Source: Algibacter pacificus (GTDB taxonomy: Bacteria; Bacteroidota; Bacteroidia; Flavobacteriales; Flavobacteriaceae). From it: DNA of 64,000 bases. The notes beneath the pieces are model-generated. The model had not been told where the DNA came from and did no database searches. It saw only the letters and a list, made by a program, of their open reading frames with translations. This document shows positions 1-7,563 of the stretch, piece by piece (the stretch's first letter is position 1; the number at the start of each line of letters is the position of its first letter). Location of the stretch: contig NZ_VOGY01000006.1 of the NCBI RefSeq assembly GCF_008033385.1, positions 186,001 to 250,000 of the forward strand. The letters run 5' to 3'. The position numbers and the translations under genes were made by a program.

Positions 1-647
1 CTGAAATAAGCAGTAGACTTTCACAATATGAAATGGCTTACCGCATGCAAACCTCTGTACCTGAAACCATGAATGTGGATGATGAACCAGATTATATTTT
101 TGATATGTATGGAGAGGACTCCAGAAAACCGGGGACTTACGCCGCTAATTGTTTGTTGGCTAGAAGGCTTGCCGAAAGAGATGTAAGGTTTATTCAACTG
201 TATCATATGGGATGGGATCAACATGGAGATCTTCCAGGAGATATTAAAAACCAGTCCAAAGACGTTGATCAAGCTACAGCGGCTTTAATAAATGACTTAA
301 AACAAAGAGGCTTACTAGACGATACTTTGGTAATTTGGGGAGGTGAGTTTGGTAGAACTAACTATTGCCAAGGCACCATGACCGATACCAATTATGGAAG
401 AGATCATCACCCTAAATGCTTTACCATGTTTATGGCTGGAGGCGGTGTAAAACCAGGATTTACCTACGGAGAAACGGACGATTTTGGTTATAATATAACC
501 AAAGACCCAGTACATGTACATGATATACAGGCCACAATAATGCATCTTATGGGGGTAGATCATACAAAATTAACTTATAAACATCAAGGACGTAGATTTA
601 GATTAACCGATGTAGGAGGTCATGTTGTAAATGACATTCTTACTTAA
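1..647 (+). CDS. DUF1501 family protein, C-terminal part (5' end outside window)
   Basis: The reading frame is open from base 3, so the gene begins before the window and the internal ATG at 33 is not its start. The visible part has the hallmarks of DUF1501 proteins, which are sulfatase/alkaline-phosphatase-like in fold: [20 protein letters not shown], then GWDQHGDL, then [10 protein letters not shown], and a HHP motif near residue 130. The metal-binding His and Asp residues typical of that fold therefore look present. In Bacteroidota and Planctomycetota these genes usually sit beside DUF1553/PSCyt cytochrome genes, which agrees with the c-type cytochrome two genes downstream. The substrate of this family is not established. 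The next gene starts 11 bp later, so the two are probably co-transcribed. Confidence 0.85.
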   Translation, partial: EISSRLSQYEMAYRMQTSVPETMNVDDEPDYIFDMYGEDSRKPGTYAANCLLARRLAERDVRFIQLYHMGWDQHGDLPGDIKNQSKDVDQATAALINDLKQRGLLDDTLVIWGGEFGRTNYCQGTMTDTNYGRDHHPKCFTMFMAGGGVKPGFTYGETDDFGYNITKDPVHVHDIQATIMHLMGVDHTKLTYKHQGRRFRLTDVGGHVVNDILT

Positions 648-658
648 AAATAAAAATT

Positions 659-1699
659 ATGAGCAGAAGAAAATTTTTAAAACAATCATCATTAGCATCA
701 TTAGGGGTTTTGGGATACCCACTTTATGGAAATGCCTTTTCGTTTAGTAATAATAAAGAGGTAATTGTTGGGCATAATAATTACAAGTATAAAGTAGATA
801 TGCATTGGGGAGATTTAGACCCAACAAAAACCCCTGTAAGAGACTGCCACGAAATTGTACAAGACTCAAAAGGCCGTATAGTGATGCTTACCAATCACAC
901 AAAAAATAATGTTATTATATATGATAAATCTGGAAAACTACTTGATAAATGGGGAACCAATTACCCTGGCGGACATGGTTTAACCTTGGTGAAAGAAAAT
1001 GGTGAAGATTTTTTATTAATTACAGATTATGAGCGTCATCAAGTGATAAAAACAACTATAGATGGCAAAGTTGTTTTCGAGTTAGATTTCCCGTCAGAAA
1101 CAGGTAAATATAAAACCAAAGAGGAATTTAAACCCACAGAAACAACTGTTGCAGCTAATGGTGATTTTTATGTAGCAGATGGGTATGGTAACCAGCATAT
1201 TATTCATTACAATCATAACGGAGAGTTACTTAATATTTTTGGAGGAAAGGGTGAAAGTGACGAGAAATTTATAAATGCCCATGGTATTTGTTATGATGAT
1301 AGAGATAAAAATAACCCAACACTTTTAATTTCGGCAAGAGCCTTAAATATTTTAAAACGTTTTGATTTAAAAGGCAACTACATAGAATCTATACCTGTAC
1401 CTGGAGCTATGATTTGTAGACCAGTTATTCATAAAGAAGATATTTATTTTGCTGTGTTGGCCGAAAAACCAGGAGAAAAAGATTCTGGCTTTTTATTAAT
1501 AATGGATAAAGACAATAAAGTAGTTTCATGCCCCGGCGGCACATATCCTACTTATGAAAACCAAAATTTAAAAAAACTATATCAAGGCACCAGATTGTTT
1601 AAGCACCCTCATGATGTTTGTGTTGATGATGATGATAATGTTTATGTGGCGCAATGGAGCTCTGGAAATACCTACCCTATTAAACTAACAAGGACATAA
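659..1699 (+). CDS. Tat-exported NHL/6-bladed beta-propeller protein
   Basis: The 346-residue protein opens with a twin-arginine signal, SRRKFLK at residues 2-8, followed by a hydrophobic stretch to about residue 27, so folded export through the Tat system is likely. The rest consists of propeller-like repeats, for example GGHGLTLVKENGEDFLLITD, FYVADGYGNQHI and HDVCVDDDDNVYVAQWSSG. These resemble NHL-repeat proteins, including the fold of peptidyl-alpha-hydroxyglycine alpha-amidating lyase. No catalytic assignment can be made by eye. It lies between the DUF1501 gene and a cytochrome gene (3 bp gap downstream), so it probably acts in the same periplasmic process, perhaps as a binding scaffold or lyase. 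The start is fixed by the Tat motif directly after the initiator Met. Confidence 0.8.
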   Translation: MSRRKFLKQSSLASLGVLGYPLYGNAFSFSNNKEVIVGHNNYKYKVDMHWGDLDPTKTPVRDCHEIVQDSKGRIVMLTNHTKNNVIIYDKSGKLLDKWGTNYPGGHGLTLVKENGEDFLLITDYERHQVIKTTIDGKVVFELDFPSETGKYKTKEEFKPTETTVAANGDFYVADGYGNQHIIHYNHNGELLNIFGGKGESDEKFINAHGICYDDRDKNNPTLLISARALNILKRFDLKGNYIESIPVPGAMICRPVIHKEDIYFAVLAEKPGEKDSGFLLIMDKDNKVVSCPGGTYPTYENQNLKKLYQGTRLFKHPHDVCVDDDDNVYVAQWSSGNTYPIKLTRT

Positions 1700-1702
1700 T
1701 TA

Positions 1703-3091
1703 ATGAAAATAAAGTTGTACGGAATAATTTTAGCATTGTTGCTAATTGGTGTTTTCATATGTAGTAGTATATTCTTTAACTCGTTTTTTTTAACGTTAGG
1801 ACGTTTACATCCACTTGTTTTGCATTTACCTATAGGGGCTTTAGTTTTGGTCTTTTTTCTTGATATTTTAAGTCGCGTTAAAGGACATTATCCTAAAAGT
1901 ATAATTACATATGCCTTAGGTTTTTCGGCATTTTTTGCTAGTCTAGCTTGTATATTTGGTTATATATTATCTTTAGAAGGTGGATACTTAGGAGACACGC
2001 TAGATATTCACTTTTGGACAGGTATTCTTTCTGCTGTTTTAATAACCTTGTTGTTTTTATTAAGTTGCTCTAATAATAAAATACTTAAAAAACTTTTTCT
2101 ACCTTTTTTTATAGTAACATTAGGTTGCATAAGTGTAGCGGGCCATTATGGAAGTGTATTGACTCATGGCTCAGATTTTTTAACAGAACACTTAAAACCT
2201 ACTGTTTCAGTTAAGCCTATCACTAGTATAGATAGTTTAAGTTTATATAATAATGTTGTGCATGAAGTTTTTGAAAGTAAATGTATTGAATGTCATAATT
2301 CAACAAAGAAAAAAGGTGGATTATCGCTAGCTTCAAAAGGGAGTTTATTGATGGGAGGAGATTCTGGATTAGCTTTTGTGAAAAATAACGCAAAAGAAAG
2401 CTTGTTACTAGAGCTTTGTACCTTGCCTATTTCAGATGAAAACCATATGCCACCAGAGGGAAAGCCTCAGCTTACAAAAAAAGAACTTTGGTTGCTAGAA
2501 TATTGGATTAATAATAGTGATAAAACGGACGATAGAATTGCTTTCCTTGATAAAACGGATACATTACAGAATTATTTAAAAGATTACATAGCTATAGATC
2601 AAGTGTCCATAAAACATGCGTCTGTTAGTGTCTTAATTTCATTAAAAGAAAAAGGATTTACCATTCGGAATATAAGTCCTAAACATGGAGGGGTATGGGT
2701 TACTTATAAAAATAAGGACTTACCAGATGATGGTTTAAAAGCTTTAGCAGCCATTAAAGACCAAATTGTAGAATTGGACTTGGGTAACACAAACTTATCT
2801 GATGATACGACCGAAGTTTTGAAAGAGCTAAAAAACCTTAAAAAGCTTTATATTAATAATACCAATATTACAGACGTTTCCTTAAGTTATTTAGAGAAAT
2901 TGAAACAACTAAAAATATTGGTTTTTCATAATACAGCAATAACTAGGAGTGGTTTAGAAAATATTTTGAGTAACGTAAAACTTACTAAAGTTTATGCTTG
3001 GAAAACTAACATAGACCATTCTGTAGCATCAGTATTAGAAAAAAAATATAATGTAATTATTGATTTAGGGAGTGATAATCATACTTATTAA
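1703..3091 (+). CDS. Membrane c-type cytochrome with DUF2231-like N-terminus and LRR-like C-terminus
   Basis: The 462-residue protein begins with about four to five membrane segments (residues 5-150), including RLHPLVLHLPIGALVLVFF, which resembles the DUF2231-type membrane domain of planctomycete-style cytochromes. A single haem c site, CIECH, lies at residues 194-198, followed by KKGGLSLASKGSLLMGGDSG, the pattern of PSCyt1 domains. Residues from about 340 carry leucine-rich repeats (IVELDLGNTNLSD, LKKLYINNTNITD, LKILVFHNTAIT). Such proteins accompany DUF1501/DUF1553 genes and are presumed to serve periplasmic electron transfer linked to glycan oxidation, though this is unproven. The short 3-bp gap to the preceding gene suggests an operon. 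The haem motif and membrane segments are seen directly; the role is inferred. Confidence 0.82.
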   Translation: MKIKLYGIILALLLIGVFICSSIFFNSFFLTLGRLHPLVLHLPIGALVLVFFLDILSRVKGHYPKSIITYALGFSAFFASLACIFGYILSLEGGYLGDTLDIHFWTGILSAVLITLLFLLSCSNNKILKKLFLPFFIVTLGCISVAGHYGSVLTHGSDFLTEHLKPTVSVKPITSIDSLSLYNNVVHEVFESKCIECHNSTKKKGGLSLASKGSLLMGGDSGLAFVKNNAKESLLLELCTLPISDENHMPPEGKPQLTKKELWLLEYWINNSDKTDDRIAFLDKTDTLQNYLKDYIAIDQVSIKHASVSVLISLKEKGFTIRNISPKHGGVWVTYKNKDLPDDGLKALAAIKDQIVELDLGNTNLSDDTTEVLKELKNLKKLYINNTNITDVSLSYLEKLKQLKILVFHNTAITRSGLENILSNVKLTKVYAWKTNIDHSVASVLEKKYNVIIDLGSDNHTY

Positions 3092-3178
3092 TAAAAATAA
3101 CTAACTTAAATGTTGTTGGGTTAATATATACTAAATAAAAGTTCAATCGCATTTAGTTTGTATAATAAAGAGAAAATC

Positions 3179-3570
3179 ATGAAAAGATTACTCAAAAAGC
3201 AAATATACCTGATGTATATTTAGTATTCATTACAGTCACTTTGGGTAGTTTGCTATTTGAGTACGACGCTGCTGAATAACTGGGGCTATTGATTTTCTTC
3301 AAGTTAAGTTTGAATTGTCTGGAATGGTGACGAGTTGGGCAGATTCTATGGCTTTATAGGCTGTTTTTTAGGCTATATTAGTGATGCGTCTGGAAGAAAA
3401 AAGTGCTGGTTATAACTTTAATTTTAACAAAAGGATTAGCTTTACCCGAGCTATTAGTACCGTTTCATTTTAGGTTTTTATTGGTTTTATTTATAAAAAC
3501 TACTAGAAACCAAGAAAAAACACTTGTACAAATTAAAGAAATCAGAAAAAAATATTTAAATAAAATATAG
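3179..3570 (+). pseudogene. Decayed sugar-porter (SP family MFS) transporter remnant
   Basis: This stretch translates in shifting frames into pieces of a sugar-porter MFS protein. DVYLVFITVTLGSLLFEYDA matches YVYLLSSTAALGGLLFGYDT of the intact porter at 12420. After a stop and a frame change, GAIDFLQVKFELS matches GAIGFLQTKFELS (11 of 13 identical). IGCFLGYISDASGRKK then corresponds to the WGCVLG...FSDKYGRKK region. The end, KLLETKKKTLVQIKEI, corresponds to the family C-terminus PETSGKTLEEIE. About 300 central residues are missing, and several stops and frameshifts interrupt the rest. The gene is therefore a deleted and degraded paralogue rather than a sequencing slip. Confidence 0.8.
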
Positions 3571-3597
3571 AAGGTATAATGTCATGGGGAGTGAAAT

Positions 3598-4488
3598 TTA
3601 GTTGCTTTGTGCCCACTTTTTTCTATAAGCCTTCGGAGTTAAATTTTCATATTTTTTAAATTTAGAGTTAAAATGTTGAATACTAGGAAAACCCGATTCA
3701 AAAGCAATATTCCCTATAGTCATATGAGGTTTATCTCTTAGCAGGTTTTTTGCATGTCCTATTCTGTATGCATTAAGGAAGTCAATAAAAGATTTTGAAG
3801 TTTTCTTTTTGAAATATCTACAAAAAGCGGGTTTTGATAAGTGAGCTATTCCTGCAATGTCATCAAGTGTTATTTTGTTTTTAAAGTTCAGGCGTACATA
3901 TTCAAAAATATTATTTATTACTGTGCTATCTCTACTTTTTAAGTTAGGCTCATAATGGAGATTTGTAAGCGGAATGTAATCTTTTGTTTCCGTAAGCAAA
4001 CAAAATAATTCAAAAACAAGAGTCCATTTTCTCAACCCAAATGTTTTACTAATTTCAATAAGTTTGGGCGTAACTTGGGCACTGAATTTTTTTGAAAATA
4101 AAAGTCCTCTATCTGCTTTTTTTAATAGTATAGATAACGCATGTAATTCTGCTGAGTTTTTAAAATTAGTATCTGTTAAATCCTTGGAAAACTGAAGTAC
4201 TACAGCTTTAGCTCCTTTTTGATTACTTTTAAAATCAGTTCTATCACTTTCCCATAAATGAGGTAATCCAGAACCTAATAAAACCAAATCTCCATTAGTA
4301 AATCTAGATATGTTGTTCCCTACATATCTAGTACCGTTACCTTCTAGTATTAAGGTTAGCTCTATTTCTGGATGAAAATGCCAAGGGTGGTTAAAGTATG
4401 GCAATTCTAAATATTCGCAATGAAAAGTATTTGCATAATCAAATGTTATCTTAATAAGTGATGCTTTCATAAAATTTATGGTATCCAA
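3598..4488 (-). CDS. AraC family transcriptional regulator with cupin sensor domain
   Basis: The 296-residue protein has an N-terminal cupin-like domain with the usual HPWHFHPEIELTLILEG signature near residues 33-52, followed from about residue 190 by an AraC-type double helix-turn-helix: ITLDDIAGIAHLSKPAFCRY and MTIGNIAFESGFPSIQHFNS, ending in LTPKAYRKKW. AraC regulators of this layout bind a small sugar-type ligand in the cupin and usually activate neighbouring catabolic genes. It is divergent from the alcohol dehydrogenase operon across a gap of about 70-130 bp, depending on the dehydrogenase start. That makes it the obvious candidate regulator of 4620-11025. An imperfect 18-bp palindrome lies in the gap. 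Confidence 0.9.
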   Translation of the reverse strand: MDTINFMKASLIKITFDYANTFHCEYLELPYFNHPWHFHPEIELTLILEGNGTRYVGNNISRFTNGDLVLLGSGLPHLWESDRTDFKSNQKGAKAVVLQFSKDLTDTNFKNSAELHALSILLKKADRGLLFSKKFSAQVTPKLIEISKTFGLRKWTLVFELFCLLTETKDYIPLTNLHYEPNLKSRDSTVINNIFEYVRLNFKNKITLDDIAGIAHLSKPAFCRYFKKKTSKSFIDFLNAYRIGHAKNLLRDKPHMTIGNIAFESGFPSIQHFNSKFKKYENLTPKAYRKKWAQSN

Positions 4489-4500
4489 TCTTTACAATAT

Positions 4501-4518
4501 TACATTAATATAAATGTA
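4501..4518. promoter_or_regulatory. Imperfect palindrome between araC-type gene and ADH operon
   Basis: TACATTAATATAAATGTA is an 18-bp near-palindrome (16 of 18 positions symmetric) in the divergent intergenic region, 12 bp from the regulator start. Its position suits an operator, but AraC proteins more often bind direct repeats and the DNA is AT-rich, so this is a tentative call. Confidence 0.3.
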
Positions 4519-4619
4519 TTAATTTATTTTTTAAGTATACAAAGTTAATATTCATTCATTTTATGCTAAGAATCGTGAAAAAGACAACTCGCTTATTCAA
4601 TAAATTGCAAATTCTTAAA

Positions 4620-5753
4620 ATGAAATTTATGATAGCAAAAGCAGCTATAACTAATGGAAGAGGAGATTATACCATTGAAACAGTAGAAATGTTTCTTCCA
4701 AAAAGAGATGAAGTATTGGTTAAAATGAAAGCGACAAGTATTTGTCATACAGATTATGATTCTTTGAATTGGAATACTCCTTTAATTTTAGGACATGAAG
4801 GAGCTGGTATAGTAGAAGCTATAGGTAGTGAAATTACTAAAGTAAAGGTGGGAGATAAGGTTATATTAAATTGGGCTATTCCCTGCGGTAGATGTTTTCA
4901 ATGCGATCAAATGAATCAAAATCTTTGTGAAAATAATTCGCCTGTAACCGTTGGAAATCAAACAAGTGGAGGAGCTATCTCTAAAGGTCATGCAAGATTA
5001 AGTAGTACAAAATTTAAAGGCAAAGCAATACAGCGTTCATTTAATATAGGGACTTTAAGTACACATACTATATTAAAAGAACAAGCATTAGTAAAATATG
5101 ATATACCAATCCCTTTTGGTTCGGCATCAATTTTAAGTTGTGGAGTCATGACAGGTTATGGCTCTGTAGTTAATTCTGCTCAAGTAAAAGCAGGTTCGTC
5201 TGTTGTGGTGTTGGGCACGGGTGGCGTAGGTTTAAGCGTTATTCAAGGCGCTAAGATATCTGGAGCCTCCAAAATTATAGCCATAGATATTAATCCAAAA
5301 CGTTTAAAAATGGCTGTTAAATTTGGAGCAACACACACAATACAGGCAGATAAAGATGATGTTAACTTGCTAAATGCCGCCGAAAAAGTAAAAGCACTAA
5401 CACAAGGTCGTGGTGCAACCTATGCTTTTGAGTGTACAGCAATACCAGCCTTAGGAGCAGCACCATTAGCCATGATTCATAATGCAGGAACTGCAGTACA
5501 GGTAAGTGGCATTGAAGATGAAATAACCATAGATATGAATCTTTTTCAATGGGATAAAACCTATATAAATCCTTTATATGGAAAGTGTAGACCAGAAATA
5601 GACTTTCCTATTCTGTTGGATTTATATGAAAAGGGAGATTTACTCTTGGATGAAATGGTAACTAATACTTATAAATTTAATGAGTTGCCAAACGCTTTTA
5701 ATGATATGTTAGCAGGTAAAAATGCAAAGGGTGTAATACTTTTTGAAGATTAA
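4620..5753 (+). CDS. Zinc-dependent alcohol dehydrogenase (class III-like MDR family)
   Basis: The product (377 residues from this start) is a medium-chain dehydrogenase/reductase. Catalytic zinc ligands are visible in SICHTD, LGHEGAG and SCGVMTGYGS. The structural zinc lobe has the exact C-x2-C-x2-C-x7-C pattern in CGRCFQCDQMNQNLC. The Rossmann motif is GTGGVGLSVIQGA followed by IIAIDIN, with Asp ending beta-2, indicating NAD preference. Overall similarity is to class I/III alcohol and formaldehyde dehydrogenases. The ATG at 4620 is preferred; an in-frame ATG at 4563 would add 19 basic residues unlike the family N-terminus. The esterase gene follows after 3 bp. Together with the downstream PhyH dioxygenase this enzyme could oxidise a released aldehyde or alcohol, perhaps formaldehyde; the substrate is inferred, not read. 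Confidence 0.88.
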   Translation: MKFMIAKAAITNGRGDYTIETVEMFLPKRDEVLVKMKATSICHTDYDSLNWNTPLILGHEGAGIVEAIGSEITKVKVGDKVILNWAIPCGRCFQCDQMNQNLCENNSPVTVGNQTSGGAISKGHARLSSTKFKGKAIQRSFNIGTLSTHTILKEQALVKYDIPIPFGSASILSCGVMTGYGSVVNSAQVKAGSSVVVLGTGGVGLSVIQGAKISGASKIIAIDINPKRLKMAVKFGATHTIQADKDDVNLLNAAEKVKALTQGRGATYAFECTAIPALGAAPLAMIHNAGTAVQVSGIEDEITIDMNLFQWDKTYINPLYGKCRPEIDFPILLDLYEKGDLLLDEMVTNTYKFNELPNAFNDMLAGKNAKGVILFED

Positions 5754-5756
5754 ATT

Positions 5757-6554
5757 ATGGCATCAAAATTTAGAACAATAACAATATCAAAACCAGAGTA
5801 TGAATCTAATAATTTAAGACAGATTACTGTAAAAAGTAATCACTTAAAAGGAAGGGGAGACATTTCGGTATATGTTCCACAGGGAAGTAACTATAAAAAT
5901 CTACCAATGGTTATATTGTTACACGGAGTTTATGGTAGTCATAATTCCTGGATACATTATGCAGGAATTCATTTTAAAATGAATAAATGGATTGCAGAAG
6001 ATAAACTAAAACCAATGGTTTTGGTTATGCCTTCCGATGGATTATGGGGTGATGGTAGTGGCTATATACCGCATTCCAATAACAACTTTGAAAAATGGAT
6101 AACAGAGGATACTGTAGATGCTGTTATTGAATGTGTTCCACAAGTTAGTACACAGTCAGATTTATTCCTCACAGGGCTGTCTATGGGAGGTTTTGCAGCT
6201 TTACGTTTAGGAGCAAAGTACAGTAATAAATTTAAAGCATTTACCGGTTTATCGTCCATAACGCATTTAAATCAAATGAAGTTATTTATAGAGGAAAATA
6301 TATATCAACTTCAACAAGAAAATAAACAAGAAGAATCTGTTTTAGAAACATTAATAAAATACAAACAAACTCTTTCTCCCTTTCGGTTTGATTGTGGTAC
6401 TGATGATGGTTTAATTAATGAAAACAGAAAGTTTCATGAAGCACTTGAGCAGGAAAATATACCACATATCTATAATGAGTATCTGGGAGCTCATAATTGG
6501 AAATATTGGGAAGTACATATTTTCAACACACTAAACTTTTTTAATAATATTTAA
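5757..6554 (+). CDS. Cytoplasmic alpha/beta-hydrolase esterase (esterase D / tributyrin esterase type)
   Basis: This 265-residue alpha/beta hydrolase has the oxyanion region VILLHGVYGSHNSW, the nucleophile elbow GLSMGGFAALRLG (Ser near residue 141) and a C-terminal His in GAHNWKYWEVH. The acid is probably the Asp in CGTDDGL. It belongs to the PF00756-type esterases, which include S-formylglutathione hydrolases, tributyrin esterases and carbohydrate acetyl/feruloyl esterases. No signal peptide is present, so it should act in the cytoplasm. It lies 3 bp after the alcohol dehydrogenase gene; that pairing recalls formaldehyde-detoxifying FrmA/FrmB pairs, but the His-region motif looks closer to tributyrin esterases. 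Removal of O-acyl groups from imported sugars is an equally reasonable role. Confidence 0.85.
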   Translation: MASKFRTITISKPEYESNNLRQITVKSNHLKGRGDISVYVPQGSNYKNLPMVILLHGVYGSHNSWIHYAGIHFKMNKWIAEDKLKPMVLVMPSDGLWGDGSGYIPHSNNNFEKWITEDTVDAVIECVPQVSTQSDLFLTGLSMGGFAALRLGAKYSNKFKAFTGLSSITHLNQMKLFIEENIYQLQQENKQEESVLETLIKYKQTLSPFRFDCGTDDGLINENRKFHEALEQENIPHIYNEYLGAHNWKYWEVHIFNTLNFFNNI

Positions 6555-6567
6555 ATTTTATAGAATC

Positions 6568-7518
6568 ATGGGATATTTAAAATCAAACGATTTATCAAAA
6601 CATAATAGTCCTTTATCTAATCTATTCAAACAGCCAGAAACACCTGAAGAATGGATGCAATACGCATTAACCGAGGAGCAAATAGCATTTTATAAAAAGA
6701 GCGGATATCTATCTGGAGTTAAAATAATGACAGAAGCACAAGTAGATATTTTAAATGAAGAGCTGGAGAAATTACAGAAAGTGAATGAGGAACAAAAAAA
6801 GTTGTTTTATCATTATAAAAGTAATGAATCAGAAGACCCAAACAAAGTACTTTTTCATGCTATAGGCGGGTGGCGTGTTATGTTAGGTTTTCATGATTTA
6901 TTATGGGCACCAGCTTTTAGAATGGCAGCTTATCAATTAATGGGAAATTCATATAGGCTATTTCATGACCAGCTATTTTGCAAGCCAGCTAAACACGGTG
7001 GTGTAGTGGCGTGGCATCAAGACTTTTCTTACTGGACATTTACCAAACCAATGAATCACTTAACATGTTGGGTGGGACTTGATGATGCCAATACAGAAAA
7101 TGGCTGCCTATACTATATACCAAACAGTCATAACTGGGGGTTGTTGCCAATTACAGGGCTTACTGGAGATATGGATGCTGTAAAAGAAGTGTTAAATTCA
7201 GAGCAATTAAAAGATTTTAACAATAAAAAAGCAAACGTGCTTCCTAAAGGATATGCCAGTTTTCATCATCCACTAATGATGCATGGGTCTTACACAAATA
7301 ATTCGGAACGTTCTCGAAGAGCAGTTGTTGTTAATGTGATGGATACCAACACAAAATCTAATATATCCAGTTTCGAGAGACAAGAGGATTTAAAGGATTT
7401 TCCGCCTATGGGAGTAGACGGAGATATATTAAATGACAAATGTTTTCCTATTTTGTTTAATCCAGATATTGAGTTAGGAAAATTAAAAAAAGAAATTTTA
7501 ACAGTAAATAATGCATAG
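6568..7518 (+). CDS. Phytanoyl-CoA dioxygenase (PhyH) family Fe(II)/2-oxoglutarate oxygenase
   Basis: The 316-residue protein shows the iron-binding facial triad of PhyH enzymes: the HxD pair in AWHQDFSYW, and a distal His in FHHPLMMHGSYTNNSERSRR, whose Arg probably binds 2-oxoglutarate. GLDDANTENGCLYYIPNSH between them is the typical beta-strand signature of the family. There is no signal peptide. PhyH-type enzymes hydroxylate small molecules, and hydroxylation of an O-methyl group ends in demethylation with formaldehyde release. The gene sits between an esterase (13 bp upstream) and a GH38 mannosidase (45 bp downstream), which suggests action on a modified sugar. The family call is secure; the substrate is unknown. 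Confidence 0.88.
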   Translation: MGYLKSNDLSKHNSPLSNLFKQPETPEEWMQYALTEEQIAFYKKSGYLSGVKIMTEAQVDILNEELEKLQKVNEEQKKLFYHYKSNESEDPNKVLFHAIGGWRVMLGFHDLLWAPAFRMAAYQLMGNSYRLFHDQLFCKPAKHGGVVAWHQDFSYWTFTKPMNHLTCWVGLDDANTENGCLYYIPNSHNWGLLPITGLTGDMDAVKEVLNSEQLKDFNNKKANVLPKGYASFHHPLMMHGSYTNNSERSRRAVVVNVMDTNTKSNISSFERQEDLKDFPPMGVDGDILNDKCFPILFNPDIELGKLKKEILTVNNA

Positions 7519-7563
7519 AGTAAAATAAGGAATTTGCAATTAAAACACTAAATAAGAATTACC

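Noticed and set aside
315-563. Minus-strand open frame inside the DUF1501 gene
   Set aside because: It lies fully within a coding region with strong family motifs on the other strand and has no recognisable protein features.
3124-3159. ACTAAAT and ATTTAGT inverted halves near 3130-3157 as a LacI operator
   Set aside because: The spacing is far longer than in the two exact 16-bp operators and the central CG is not adjacent to the halves, so it is probably chance.
4563-4619. Upstream ATG extending the alcohol dehydrogenase by 19 residues
   Set aside because: The extra basic residues do not resemble the family N-terminus, while ATG 4620 begins the conserved MIAKAAI-type start.
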